Assembly (NCBI GenBank): GCA_964576585.1
Contig: CAZNWO010000015.1
Location: 1 to 39,200 of the forward strand
Length of the DNA stretch: 39,200 nt
Reading direction: 5' to 3'
Source of the DNA: GCA-2730975 sp964576585
GTDB taxonomy: Bacteria > Verrucomicrobiota > Verrucomicrobiia > Opitutales > Seribacteraceae
This document shows, one piece after another, positions 1-6,998 of the stretch; the stretch's first letter is position 1; each line of letters starts with the position of its first letter. Under the pieces are notes generated by a model, which was not told where the DNA came from, ran no database searches, and saw only the letters and a list, made by a program, of their open reading frames with translations. Made by a program: the position numbers and the translations under genes.

Positions 1-446
1 GTAAGCTCATCAGGAGCTGCGGAGAGCTCTTGGAATGCGTTGAAAAAGTCGTTGAGCGCACGCGTAAGGCTTCCCGGGGCGAGATCACTGTCCTCATGAT
101 CGTCCAAGCCAACGTTGACTCCCTCGCGAACGATTCGTTCGCCCAGCACGGACTGGAGCAAATCCAAGACTTCCTTACGAGCCTCCAAGGCAGAAGTTTC
201 ACCAAGTTCATCCACCACGCGCCTGTCGAGTAGCTGGCTTCGAGCATGATCGAGGCCACCCATCTCGAGTGCGGTCGTGCCAAGGCTTCCCACATCGCGA
301 TACATGGAGCCATCGCGAGACAAGACCCTTTGCCGAGCATAGTTTTCGTCATTTACATGGGCAAGATTCTTGCCCGCAATCTCCGAGCTCTTCGCGTGGT
401 AGCGAAGGGCTTGGTTGCTTTTGACGATTTCTCCGAGAAGGGACAC
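1..446 (-). CDS. flgK: Flagellar hook-associated protein FlgK, N-terminal part (cut by window edge)
   Basis: FlgK (HAP1) joins the hook to the filament outside the cell. The first 148 codons are visible and the frame is open to the left edge. The reading starts with GTG at 446, giving SLLGEIVKSNQALRYHAK, then the rod/hook signature GKNLAHVNDENYARQRV (about residues 25-41) and LTRALNDFFNAFQELSAAP near the edge, which fits the coiled region of FlgK. An in-frame TAA lies 12 nt upstream of the GTG with no other start codon between them, so the start is fixed, although no good ribosome binding site precedes it. The gene begins 29 nt after flgN, its export chaperone, which supports the call. FlgL shares the N-terminal motif but is less likely directly after flgN. 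Confidence 0.88.
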   Translation of the reverse strand, partial: MSLLGEIVKSNQALRYHAKSSEIAGKNLAHVNDENYARQRVLSRDGSMYRDVGSLGTTALEMGGLDHARSQLLDRRVVDELGETSALEARKEVLDLLQSVLGERIVREGVNVGLDDHEDSDLAPGSLTRALNDFFNAFQELSAAPDEL

Positions 447-475
447 TTGCGTGGTTAATTAACGAGTGATGATGT

Positions 476-1006
476 TCAGGCAGTCTCCTCGAGCATTGAG
501 CGAGAAGCGGTTGAAAAACGAGCCAAAGAACCTCTCTGGTCGTAGGTCTTGGAATGGGATCGAGGGTCGACAACGGCGAGTATCTGGTCGGTCACGTCGC
601 CTAGGCGAGAGATCAGCCTTCGATTTTGGTCAAGCTTGCGGCGAATCTTCGAGATCAGGTTATTGATTTCCTCAACTATACTCTCGAACATCGGCTGAGT
701 GACAGAGGGGAAACAAGGCACAAGCTCGGAAAGAGTAGCGTCCTTGGGCTTTCCGAAACCAGAAGCCAAGGAGCTAACGTAACCTTCTCTGCGGTTGAGC
801 AGAACTTGGCTCGTCTCCATCTGCATGCGAACGGACTTATTGATCTCGAGCAAGTTCTCGGGTTCACGGTTCAGGATGCTCTCCTGCTGGTTGCTCAACA
901 ACCCCATGAGCCCCCCGTATTCACCCAGCTCTTCCCTGAGAAGATTCAGAAGATCTTCCCACGAGAAATCAGTCGCGACTTCGCTGTCTTCAGTTAGATT
1001 GACCAT
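476..1006 (-). CDS. flgN: FlgN-like flagellar export chaperone
   Basis: FlgN proteins are cytoplasmic chaperones that bring FlgK and FlgL to the export gate. The product is 176 aa, mostly helical, starting MVNLTEDSEVATDFSWEDLL. It has a long amphipathic helix around residues 15-80 and a second helical part around 105-150. Sequence identity within this family is low, so the call rests on size, helical pattern and the position between flgJ and flgK. The ATG at 1006 is preceded by AAGGA at a good distance and overlaps the end of flgJ by 17 nt. A longer frame up to 1093 would overlap flgJ by about 100 nt and is not needed. Confidence 0.7.
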   Translation of the reverse strand: MVNLTEDSEVATDFSWEDLLNLLREELGEYGGLMGLLSNQQESILNREPENLLEINKSVRMQMETSQVLLNRREGYVSSLASGFGKPKDATLSELVPCFPSVTQPMFESIVEEINNLISKIRRKLDQNRRLISRLGDVTDQILAVVDPRSHSKTYDQRGSLARFSTASRSMLEETA

Positions 1007-1409
1007 CGGATTCCTTTTTGGAAATTTCAGTTTGCTGATTCTCGACGGCGGCATCCTCTGCAGCTTGCTTGGTGGCCGCAGCGGCATCCGCATCGATCTT
1101 TTTGTTCAAATGCATCTGGAGCATGGTGGAGACTCCAAATCCACCACCACGAGCAATGCTCTCGGCCAAGGCGTCGGTAAAGAGGTGGCGATACATCCCG
1201 GAAGCCCCACCCGACTCGTCGAGAATCCCCTTGAACATAGGCTCCAAAGCCTGCTTGAGGTATTGCTTGACGAGAATTGACTCAAACTGACCTGAAACAG
1301 CTGCAGCCTTTTGCTTCTCGTCCACATGACGCGAATGGGCCATTTCCATAAGCATGGAAGAATCCATGCCTACGTACTGACTAGATGAAACTCCGGAAGT
1401 GTCGGTCAT
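990..1409 (-). CDS. flgJ: FlgJ-type rod-binding protein (no muramidase domain)
   Basis: This 139-aa protein matches the N-terminal rod-binding (rod cap) domain of FlgJ. Residues about 35-105 carry AVSGQFESILVKQYLKQAL, then GGASGMYRHLFTDALAESIA and GGGFGVSTML, the usual order of conserved blocks. The peptidoglycan hydrolase domain found at the C-terminus of enterobacterial FlgJ is absent, as in many other phyla, so a separate lytic enzyme must open the wall for the rod. The C-terminal 30 residues are a low-complexity Ala/Glu/Lys tail. It lies between flgI and flgN, the common place for this gene. Confidence 0.85.
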   Translation of the reverse strand: MTDTSGVSSSQYVGMDSSMLMEMAHSRHVDEKQKAAAVSGQFESILVKQYLKQALEPMFKGILDESGGASGMYRHLFTDALAESIARGGGFGVSTMLQMHLNKKIDADAAAATKQAAEDAAVENQQTEISKKESDGQSN

Positions 1410-1431
1410 TTTGAAAGGGAAAAAGGTAAGT

Positions 1432-2535
1432 TCAGTTGATGATCAATTCAGCCTGCAGAGCGCCTGCCGACTTGATCGATTGAAGAATAGAAGTCATTTC
1501 ACGAGTCGTGAGCCCCAGCTTGTTAAGGGCTGCAGCGAGGTTGTTCACGGTAGTGGCGCCGGGAGGATCCAACTCGTTCAAGGCCTCGAACCTGCCGACT
1601 TCCTCAACAAGCTCGGCATTGGCTCCCTGAAGGACTTGAGTCGCTCCGGTGCTAAAGGGAAGAGGCTGGCTGACTCCCGTAGTCGGGTTGATGAAAATGG
1701 TAACGTTGCTGTTGCTTACGGCGACCGGAGCAATTCGAACGCTCTCGGTGGCAACAATGGTTCCCGTTCTCTCGTTTACTATTACCTTGGCGGCCACATT
1801 GGGGCGAACGTCGATTTCGCCCACTGCGGCAATGAAATTGGTTGTTTGCCCCCGAAAGGCAGGAGGCATCCTAATGTTCACCGAACCTGCATCCTGCGCA
1901 AGGGCGCTTCCTGGGAAAAACTTGTTTATCGCAGCAGCGATCTTGACGGAAGTCAATGCATCGGGTGAACGCAAGGTCATTTCAATTGAATTCCCTGGCC
2001 CCAACACCTTACTCTCAATCTCACGCTCCACGATTGCCCCATTCGTAACCATACCGACCGTCGGGTGGTTCACTTGAACGTTTGCCCCACCTGCGGCACC
2101 AGCTGAAAGCCCGCCTATGGAAACAGCTCCCTGAGCAACCGCATAGACCTCTCCATCGGCGCCAAAGAGTGGAGTCTGAAGTAAAATCCCTCCCTGCAGG
2201 GCATCAGCATTCCCGATGGATGCAACCGTGACGTCTAGACGCGAACCTCCCTTGGCGAAGGGCCCGATGTCGGCAGTGACCATAACTGCCGCAATATTCC
2301 GTGACTTATCGGCCTTGTCGGCTCGAATGCCCAAGCGTTCCAAGGCATTGAGAATGCCTAACTCGGTATATTCGATACGGGAATCGCCCTGCCCCGCCAA
2401 ACCAGTCACGACACCATAACCGAAAAGCTGGTTCGAGCGCGAACCCTTGACTTGAGTCAGGTCCTGTATTCGAGCTCCGAAAAGCCCGGAAGCAAAAACT
2501 AAAAGGGTGAAGGCGGCTGGCAAGAATTTCTTCAT
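1432..2535 (-). CDS. flgI: Flagellar P-ring protein FlgI
   Basis: FlgI forms the periplasmic P ring around the rod in the peptidoglycan layer. The 367-aa length is normal for the family. A cleavable signal peptide covers about residues 1-20 (KKFLPAAFTLLVFASGLFGA). The mature protein begins ARIQDLTQVKGSRSNQLFGY and continues with GVVTGLAGQGDS, both strongly conserved in FlgI. Conserved blocks continue (NIAAVMVTADIGPFAKGG, TVASIGNADALQGG) and the C-terminus ends with a helical LNKLGLTTREMTSILQSIK segment. The gene lies 21 nt after flgH and 22 nt before flgJ, giving the flgA-H-I-J order seen in many diderms. Confidence 0.97.
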   Translation of the reverse strand: MKKFLPAAFTLLVFASGLFGARIQDLTQVKGSRSNQLFGYGVVTGLAGQGDSRIEYTELGILNALERLGIRADKADKSRNIAAVMVTADIGPFAKGGSRLDVTVASIGNADALQGGILLQTPLFGADGEVYAVAQGAVSIGGLSAGAAGGANVQVNHPTVGMVTNGAIVEREIESKVLGPGNSIEMTLRSPDALTSVKIAAAINKFFPGSALAQDAGSVNIRMPPAFRGQTTNFIAAVGEIDVRPNVAAKVIVNERTGTIVATESVRIAPVAVSNSNVTIFINPTTGVSQPLPFSTGATQVLQGANAELVEEVGRFEALNELDPPGATTVNNLAAALNKLGLTTREMTSILQSIKSAGALQAELIIN

Positions 2536-2556
2536 TTCTCTATAACCTCTAACAAA

Positions 2557-3219
2557 TCAAAAAGGATTGAGGATTCCGGAAAGCCTTTGATACCAAGACT
2601 GCTTCTGGGCATCGTTCAGGCTTCCCTTGGCCACGAACTCGATCTGGGCGTCGGCAACGTACTGCGAGGAAACCACGTTTCGATAACGCAATCCCTCCTT
2701 GAAACCGAAGCCGATGTCCTCGGTTCGCACGATCCCTTTAAGTACTGCATAATAGCTTTCACCCGAAAAGGTTACCATACGGGCTCCTTCCACGACCAAG
2801 GTGCCGTTGGGCAAAGTGTCGATCACCACGACGCTGATCTTGCCACGTAGGTTCTGAGAGTTGGCAATCGAGCCTCCTCCCTTGGAGCTATTCTTGGTCT
2901 CTATCTCAGTACCAGGCAGCTGACCGTTATGAGTTCCCATCTTACTTTGCGCAAAGAGGAATTGCTTCACGGCGTTCTCCACTTGGGACTGACGATTTCG
3001 AGTGGTGTTCTGGGAAGCTGCGAGAGAGGCGCTTTCACTCACGTCGATGGTAAGAAGATCACCAACTGCGTAAGCTCGCTTGTCGATGAACAACCCCTTG
3101 CCGCGGTTGGTGCTCTTTAGCCAAAGAGAGGTACCGAACAGATTGACGCTCGGCAGAAAAATCAGTGCCCCCAGAAGCAGAAAGAAAGAACTAAAAGTAT
3201 ACCTTGACACTGTTTTCAT
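2557..3219 (-). CDS. flgH: Flagellar L-ring protein FlgH, without lipoprotein cysteine
   Basis: FlgH builds the L ring in the outer membrane. The 220-aa product has an N-terminal hydrophobic signal (about residues 8-30), then GDLLTIDVSESASLAASQNT around residues 53-72, the central GGGSIANSQNLRGKISVVV block, LPNGTLVVEGARMV and the C-terminal GIVRTEDIGF and AQIEFVAKGSLNDAQKQSW blocks, all typical of the family. FlgH is usually a lipoprotein, but no cysteine follows the signal peptide; I find none in the whole chain. It overlaps the end of flgA by 29 nt, which suggests translational coupling. Confidence 0.93.
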   Translation of the reverse strand: MKTVSRYTFSSFFLLLGALIFLPSVNLFGTSLWLKSTNRGKGLFIDKRAYAVGDLLTIDVSESASLAASQNTTRNRQSQVENAVKQFLFAQSKMGTHNGQLPGTEIETKNSSKGGGSIANSQNLRGKISVVVIDTLPNGTLVVEGARMVTFSGESYYAVLKGIVRTEDIGFGFKEGLRYRNVVSSQYVADAQIEFVAKGSLNDAQKQSWYQRLSGILNPF

Positions 3220-4012
3220 TTAAGACCTTTGCTTGGAATTCACGCTTGGAAGAAAGATTTTTGACACGAACGAACGATCCCTCGACTCCATCCTCTAGTG
3301 ACTGCCCTTTCATTTCGACGTAAATGCCTTTGCCGGAAGCAAATACGTTCACGACTTGCCCCTTTCGAACAAGGACGACCTTGGACAATTGGCTCCACTT
3401 GAGCATGGAGTCGGGCTTGAGGTTCACGCCCAATTGATAACCATTAAGACGAGCATCCGAACGAACGCAATTGCCTCCCTGACGCAATACGTCGACGGTG
3501 CGAAAGGTTAGCGACTCGGGAGTGAGTCGAGAGCCTCTGTTCAGGTAGGATTTGCTGAAGGCAACATCCACCATCTGGTTGCAACTCAGGGGATAAGCCC
3601 AATCTCCTACCTTAACACCATTAGCAATGATTGCGAAACGAAGAAACGTGTTTGTCGAAAGCTCATCGGGGGTAGCCTGCAAAACGCGAACTTCAAAACC
3701 TGAGGGAAGCTCAAGCGGTTTCCACTCTCGTGAAAGTCTCACAGCTACCTTTCCGGCGGCTTGATAACGATTAGTCAAAGCATCGGAAAGTCGCTTTTCC
3801 AAGCTCAACGCATCCAAAGTCACGATGGCATGCGAGGGAGCGGAAAAGGACTTGGGAACAACCGGAACAGGAGCCACGAAACCGGAACGAGTTTCTCCGC
3901 TTTGGGCCGGACGAAGAGAGGACAAGTCTAGAGGCTCGAGAAGTCGAGTAACATCCCCCTTGAGGGAAAAGCTAGAAAGCGCGAGCGCGACTAATATAGA
4001 TATAGAACGCAT
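3191..4012 (-). CDS. flgA: Flagellar P-ring assembly chaperone FlgA (SAF domain)
   Basis: FlgA is a periplasmic chaperone that helps FlgI assemble into the P ring. The 273-aa product starts with a signal peptide (about residues 1-19). Its C-terminal half carries the SAF/ChapFlgA region: SYLNRGSRLTPESLTFRTVD, then LGVNLKPDSMLKWSQLSKVV and VRKGQVVNVFASGKGIYVEM, followed by GSFVRVKNLSSKREFQAKVL. The last block is the FlgA signature normally written as G-x-VRV-N-x-S-x-K-x-x-x-A-x-V. The ATG follows the flgG stop directly (TAAATG). The long N-terminal part is divergent. Confidence 0.92.
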   Translation of the reverse strand: MRSISILVALALSSFSLKGDVTRLLEPLDLSSLRPAQSGETRSGFVAPVPVVPKSFSAPSHAIVTLDALSLEKRLSDALTNRYQAAGKVAVRLSREWKPLELPSGFEVRVLQATPDELSTNTFLRFAIIANGVKVGDWAYPLSCNQMVDVAFSKSYLNRGSRLTPESLTFRTVDVLRQGGNCVRSDARLNGYQLGVNLKPDSMLKWSQLSKVVLVRKGQVVNVFASGKGIYVEMKGQSLEDGVEGSFVRVKNLSSKREFQAKVLNENSVKVYF

Positions 4013-4795
4013 TTATCGCTTCAGTTGGTTAACGCGACCGAGCATTTCGTCGGAGGTCTGAATCGACTTGGAATTGATCTCGTAGGCACGTTGGGCGATG
4101 ATCATGTTAACCATTTCCTCCACCACATTCACATTGGACATTTCCAAGTATCCTTGCTGCAAGACCCCAAAACCGTTTTCCCCGGGTGCACCAATCTCAG
4201 GGGGACCACTGGCTTCAGTCTCGATGAAAAGGTTACCTCCCATGGCCTTGAGTCCTGAAGAATTCGGAAAGCGAACCAACTCCAACTGACCGATGATTTG
4301 CTCTCCGTCGGCCGTCTGAACCGAAACCTCGCCGGTGGGAGAGACGAAAACGTTGGTCACTTCGGGATCGATCTGAATTCCGGCAGCTAGAGGCAATGCA
4401 TCGGCAGTGGTCATCTGGCCAGCCGGACCTACCTTGAAGGCACCGTCACGAGTGTATGCCTCGGTTCCATCAGGGCGCTCTACTTGAAAGAATCCAACCC
4501 CATCGATCGCAACGTCGAGCTTTTCGCTGGTTTGCGTTAAAGTCCCTTGGGTAAAGACCTTTGGCGTGGCGACAACCTTTGTTCCGTTGCCCATCTCCAC
4601 TCCTGTGGGAATTACGTTTCCCGCCCCAGTCTGGCCACCTGCTTGTCGGGGGTTCTGGTAAAGCAGATCTTGGAACTCGATCTTGTTCTTCTTGTAACCG
4701 GTGGTGTTGACGTTCGCGATATTGTTCGAAATCACGTTCAGGTTCAGTTGTTGAGCCTGCATGCCGGTCGATCCGGAATAAAGGGAGAGATTCAT
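4013..4795 (-). CDS. flgG: Flagellar distal rod protein FlgG
   Basis: FlgG forms the distal rod that crosses the periplasm. The length of 260 aa equals that of the enterobacterial protein. The N-terminal rod motif LNVISNNIANVNTTGYKKNK lies at about residues 18-37, followed by the D1 elements DVAIDGVGFFQVERPDG and TRDGAFKVGPAGQMTTADA. The C-terminus carries QQGYLEMSNVNVVEEMVNM and QRAYEINSKSIQTSDEMLG, the pattern that pairs with the N-terminal helix in the rod coiled coil. It follows flgF after 52 nt and abuts flgA. Confidence 0.97.
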   Translation of the reverse strand: MNLSLYSGSTGMQAQQLNLNVISNNIANVNTTGYKKNKIEFQDLLYQNPRQAGGQTGAGNVIPTGVEMGNGTKVVATPKVFTQGTLTQTSEKLDVAIDGVGFFQVERPDGTEAYTRDGAFKVGPAGQMTTADALPLAAGIQIDPEVTNVFVSPTGEVSVQTADGEQIIGQLELVRFPNSSGLKAMGGNLFIETEASGPPEIGAPGENGFGVLQQGYLEMSNVNVVEEMVNMIIAQRAYEINSKSIQTSDEMLGRVNQLKR

Positions 4796-4847
4796 GGTTT
4801 CTTCTTTCGGTTCGTGTTAAAGGTAAAAATTCAAATTGCAGAAGTTG

Positions 4848-5609
4848 TCAGCTTGTGGCTCCGAGAGTTCCGATTGCCTTGCCGATGTTTTGGTCGAAAT
4901 GCTGGATCATCTTCTGATTTGCCTCATGGGCTCGGGAAACCTCGATCAAGCCGATCATTTCCTGAATTGCGGAAACATTGCTGTTCTCCAAGTATCCCTG
5001 CATGATCACGAACTGCTCCGGATCAGCGGCCTCGGGGTCGACCTCAGGATCCTTGGCAACGAATCCACCACCGACTTTTCGCAACTGCATGAGGGGATCT
5101 TCAAAAACGAAGACACCCACTTGACCGATGAGCTGTTCGTTCTGGAAAACTTGCCCCTCCTTATCGATCGTTAGCTGTCCGGCTCCAGGCACCGTCTGGA
5201 TGTTGTTGCCATCCGCTCCCGCAAATTCATGCCCCATGCTGTTGACCATGATGCCGTCGGCATTGGTATAAAATTGACCATCCCTAGTATAAGCGGTCTT
5301 TCCATTCGTGTTTACGAGACCGAAGAAACCTTCGCCACGGAGAGCCATATCCATGGGATTGTTCGTCTGACGCATTTCACCTTCCTCGTAATCGACCTGA
5401 TTCTTCATCACGGGAAAGGAACCCGGCATCTCGTTCCTCAGACGATCATGAGTACTGCGAGCGATCTCGCCTCCCTCGACCGCTTCAAAGCTGACGGCTA
5501 CCTTCTTGAAACCCGCCACATGACTGGCGGCGATATTATTGGCAATGACGTTTTGGTACTGTTCCAGACCACGAAGGGCGGATGCGTTTTCAAATAAGGC
5601 TAGGTTCAC
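4848..5609 (-). CDS. flgF: Flagellar proximal rod protein FlgF
   Basis: FlgF is a proximal rod subunit. The 253-aa product shows the rod motif YQNVIANNIAASHVAGFKK near residues 18-36, the central PMDMALRGEGFFGLV and TRDGQFYTNADGIMVNSMG blocks, and the C-terminal GYLENSNVSAIQEMIGLIEV and AHEANQKMIQHFD pairing helix. The start is GTG at 5609; the distance to the rod motif leaves no room for a later start. No Shine-Dalgarno sequence precedes it. Instead a sigma-54-type -24/-12 element (5622-5637) ends 12 nt before the GTG, so the mRNA would have a leader of about 2 nt. Confidence 0.92.
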   Translation of the reverse strand: MNLALFENASALRGLEQYQNVIANNIAASHVAGFKKVAVSFEAVEGGEIARSTHDRLRNEMPGSFPVMKNQVDYEEGEMRQTNNPMDMALRGEGFFGLVNTNGKTAYTRDGQFYTNADGIMVNSMGHEFAGADGNNIQTVPGAGQLTIDKEGQVFQNEQLIGQVGVFVFEDPLMQLRKVGGGFVAKDPEVDPEAADPEQFVIMQGYLENSNVSAIQEMIGLIEVSRAHEANQKMIQHFDQNIGKAIGTLGATS

Positions 5610-5621
5610 GCATACACGTAA

Positions 5622-5637
5622 AGCAAAAGTCGCGCCG
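5622..5637 (-). promoter_or_regulatory. Predicted sigma-54 promoter of flgF
   Basis: On the minus strand the sequence is CGGCGCGACTTTTGCT. GG (-24) and GC (-12) are separated by exactly 10 nt, and the -12 part is TTTTGCT. The first base (C for T) and the fifth position differ from TGGYAYRNNNNYTGCW. The predicted +1 is near 5611, two nucleotides before the GTG of flgF. No experimental evidence is available here. Confidence 0.6.
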
Positions 5638-5646
5638 GATACGGAA

Positions 5647-5665
5647 ACCCTTGAAAAACAAGGGT
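5647..5665. repeat. Perfect inverted repeat upstream of the flgF promoter
   Basis: ACCCTTG and CAAGGGT flank a five-base A/T spacer, forming a perfect 7-bp inverted repeat. It lies about 80 nt after the stop of the upstream small gene and about 10 bp before the -24 element of flgF. It could be a terminator for the upstream unit (the following T stretch is short, TTT) or a binding site for a regulator. The rest of 5666-5744 shows nothing else I can name. Confidence 0.5.
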
Positions 5666-5744
5666 CTGATCGAAAGCAGAAACGAAATACGGGAAAAAAG
5701 CGCTTTGAGCAGGGAAGAAAGCTCGAGCAGGTGTTTTTTTCCGA

Positions 5745-6032
5745 CTAGTACTCGCAGTTCAATTCGAGTCTGCGACCACTTTCAAGGAAAACGATGATGC
5801 GAACAGGTCGACCATCTACGGAAACAACCTCTACCTTGGGACCTTGCTCCTCCTCGTAGAGCACTTGGGACTCTCCGACCTCTGCAGGATCGGGTAAAGT
5901 GTCCTCAAACTGTTCTTCAAGAGCAGGTTCAGCATCAGGCTGTTTATCCAAATAGGAACGAAAAGGAGAAGATTCTTGTTCAGACAAAGCTTGAACATTC
6001 GAATCACTTCTTCCAGCAAGATAACTTTCCAT
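5745..6032 (-). CDS. Small hypothetical protein between motB and flgF
   Basis: I do not recognise this 95-aa protein. Residues 1-65 are acidic and rich in Glu, Ser and Pro, probably disordered. The last 30 residues (KVEVVSVDGRPVRIIVFLES and following) look like two or three beta strands forming a small compact unit. There is no signal peptide or membrane segment. The codon pattern and the tight 29-nt gap after motB support a real gene, and a sigma-54-type element fills that gap. A FlgM-type anti-sigma role was considered because of its size and the presence of fliA, but no FlgM signature is visible. Possible roles include a flagellar regulator or chaperone, both unsupported. Confidence 0.72.
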   Translation of the reverse strand: MESYLAGRSDSNVQALSEQESSPFRSYLDKQPDAEPALEEQFEDTLPDPAEVGESQVLYEEEQGPKVEVVSVDGRPVRIIVFLESGRRLELNCEY

Positions 6033-6043
6033 GAGAGCGATAA

Positions 6044-6059
6044 AGCAGTTTTTATACCA
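6044..6059 (-). promoter_or_regulatory. Predicted sigma-54 promoter of the small gene after motB
   Basis: The minus-strand sequence TGGTATAAAAACTGCT fits the degenerate sigma-54 consensus TGGYAYRNNNNYTGCW at every fixed position, with GG and GC 10 nt apart. It lies entirely inside the 29-nt gap between the motB stop and the next ATG. The predicted +1 (near 6033) is one nucleotide before the ATG at 6032. Confidence 0.6.
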
Positions 6060-6061
6060 GC

Positions 6062-6961
6062 CTAGTTCTTTGTCTTGGGGAAGTTGGCAAGGCTTTCCTT
6101 GCTCTTGTCGATAACAAGCGACAACTCAACCCTTCGATTCTTATCCGGACGATTGGGAAAACGTTTATTGGGAATATTTGATCCGTGCCCTTTCATCCCT
6201 TCCATCTTGGCCAGAAGGTCGCTCTCGCCTCCAAGTGGAGAAGAAAAGAAAGTTAGGGCATGCAGCACCTCATATGCTTGATCCAATGACATTTTCCATT
6301 CGGACAACTTGCCTTCATCATGTTCCGAAAGTCTCTTCTCCCGAGCTAAGGTGGGAACAACTTGCCCTGCAACAATGTTGACCAACGGAGTCTCCCTGCC
6401 CTCCTCCAAGTGATTGGTATGAGAGTCTATTCGAGATATCATGAGATGTCGATCGAGCAACCAAGCCATCTGATTCACGACCTTTCGGCCGAACTTGGTC
6501 AACTTCGGGGATGAGGGTTCGAAGAGTGGTTTGTCGTCGCCGTGAAAAAGGGTCACGTGAATTCGCTCGTTCTGGACTTCGATATGGACGGTCTCCTCGT
6601 CGAGCTCATGCTGCTTAAGCCGCGCAAACCAATCGTTGGCAATACGATAGAGAATATCAACGTCTATAGAGGTCGTGTCATTGGTATTGCGCATGGTGGT
6701 ATCGGAACGACCGACGATTTGGTCGACCATGCTACCGGGCCGAGCATCCTTCTGCTCAACGGGAGTGGACTTAGGTACGCCAGCCTTGTAAGGATCACGA
6801 AAGAAACGAGTGGTGGCAATAATGACCTCCTCGTCCTCAGAAAGAATCCACAGCACGAGAAAGAGAGACATCATTCCCGTGACAAAATCCGCATATGCAA
6901 CCTTCCAAGCACCAGCATGGCTGCCCTGCGGCTTATGTCGCCTAACGTAGAAGTTTTTCAT
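6062..6961 (-). CDS. motB: Flagellar motor stator protein MotB
   Basis: MotB anchors the stator to peptidoglycan and carries the ion-binding aspartate. The 299-aa product has the MotB N-terminus AWKVAYADFVTGMMSLFLVL, with the membrane segment at about residues 20-40 and Asp25 as the likely ion-binding residue. The C-terminal half resembles the OmpA-like peptidoglycan-binding domain: DSHTN at 179-183 in the place of GHTD, and NRRVELSLVI at 275-284. Between these lies a polar stretch (about 185-225) longer than usual. The gene follows motA after 37 nt, forming the usual stator pair. The sequence does not decide whether H+ or Na+ is used. Confidence 0.9.
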   Translation of the reverse strand: MKNFYVRRHKPQGSHAGAWKVAYADFVTGMMSLFLVLWILSEDEEVIIATTRFFRDPYKAGVPKSTPVEQKDARPGSMVDQIVGRSDTTMRNTNDTTSIDVDILYRIANDWFARLKQHELDEETVHIEVQNERIHVTLFHGDDKPLFEPSSPKLTKFGRKVVNQMAWLLDRHLMISRIDSHTNHLEEGRETPLVNIVAGQVVPTLAREKRLSEHDEGKLSEWKMSLDQAYEVLHALTFFSSPLGGESDLLAKMEGMKGHGSNIPNKRFPNRPDKNRRVELSLVIDKSKESLANFPKTKN

Positions 6962-6998
6962 TTGCTACTGAATGTCGGCGGCAAAACCGAATGGGATA

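Noticed and set aside
1399..1968. Long plus-strand frames opposite flagellar genes (for example opposite flgI, motA and fliG)
   Set aside because: They are antisense shadows of well-supported genes, without recognisable domains or ribosome binding sites.
2300..2330. GCCGATAA on the minus strand as a sigma-28 -10 element
   Set aside because: It lies inside flgI, and no TAAA -35 element is present at the right distance.
5745..6032. FlgM anti-sigma factor
   Set aside because: Size fits, but the C-terminal FlgM helices and their conserved residues are absent; the end of this protein looks like beta strands.
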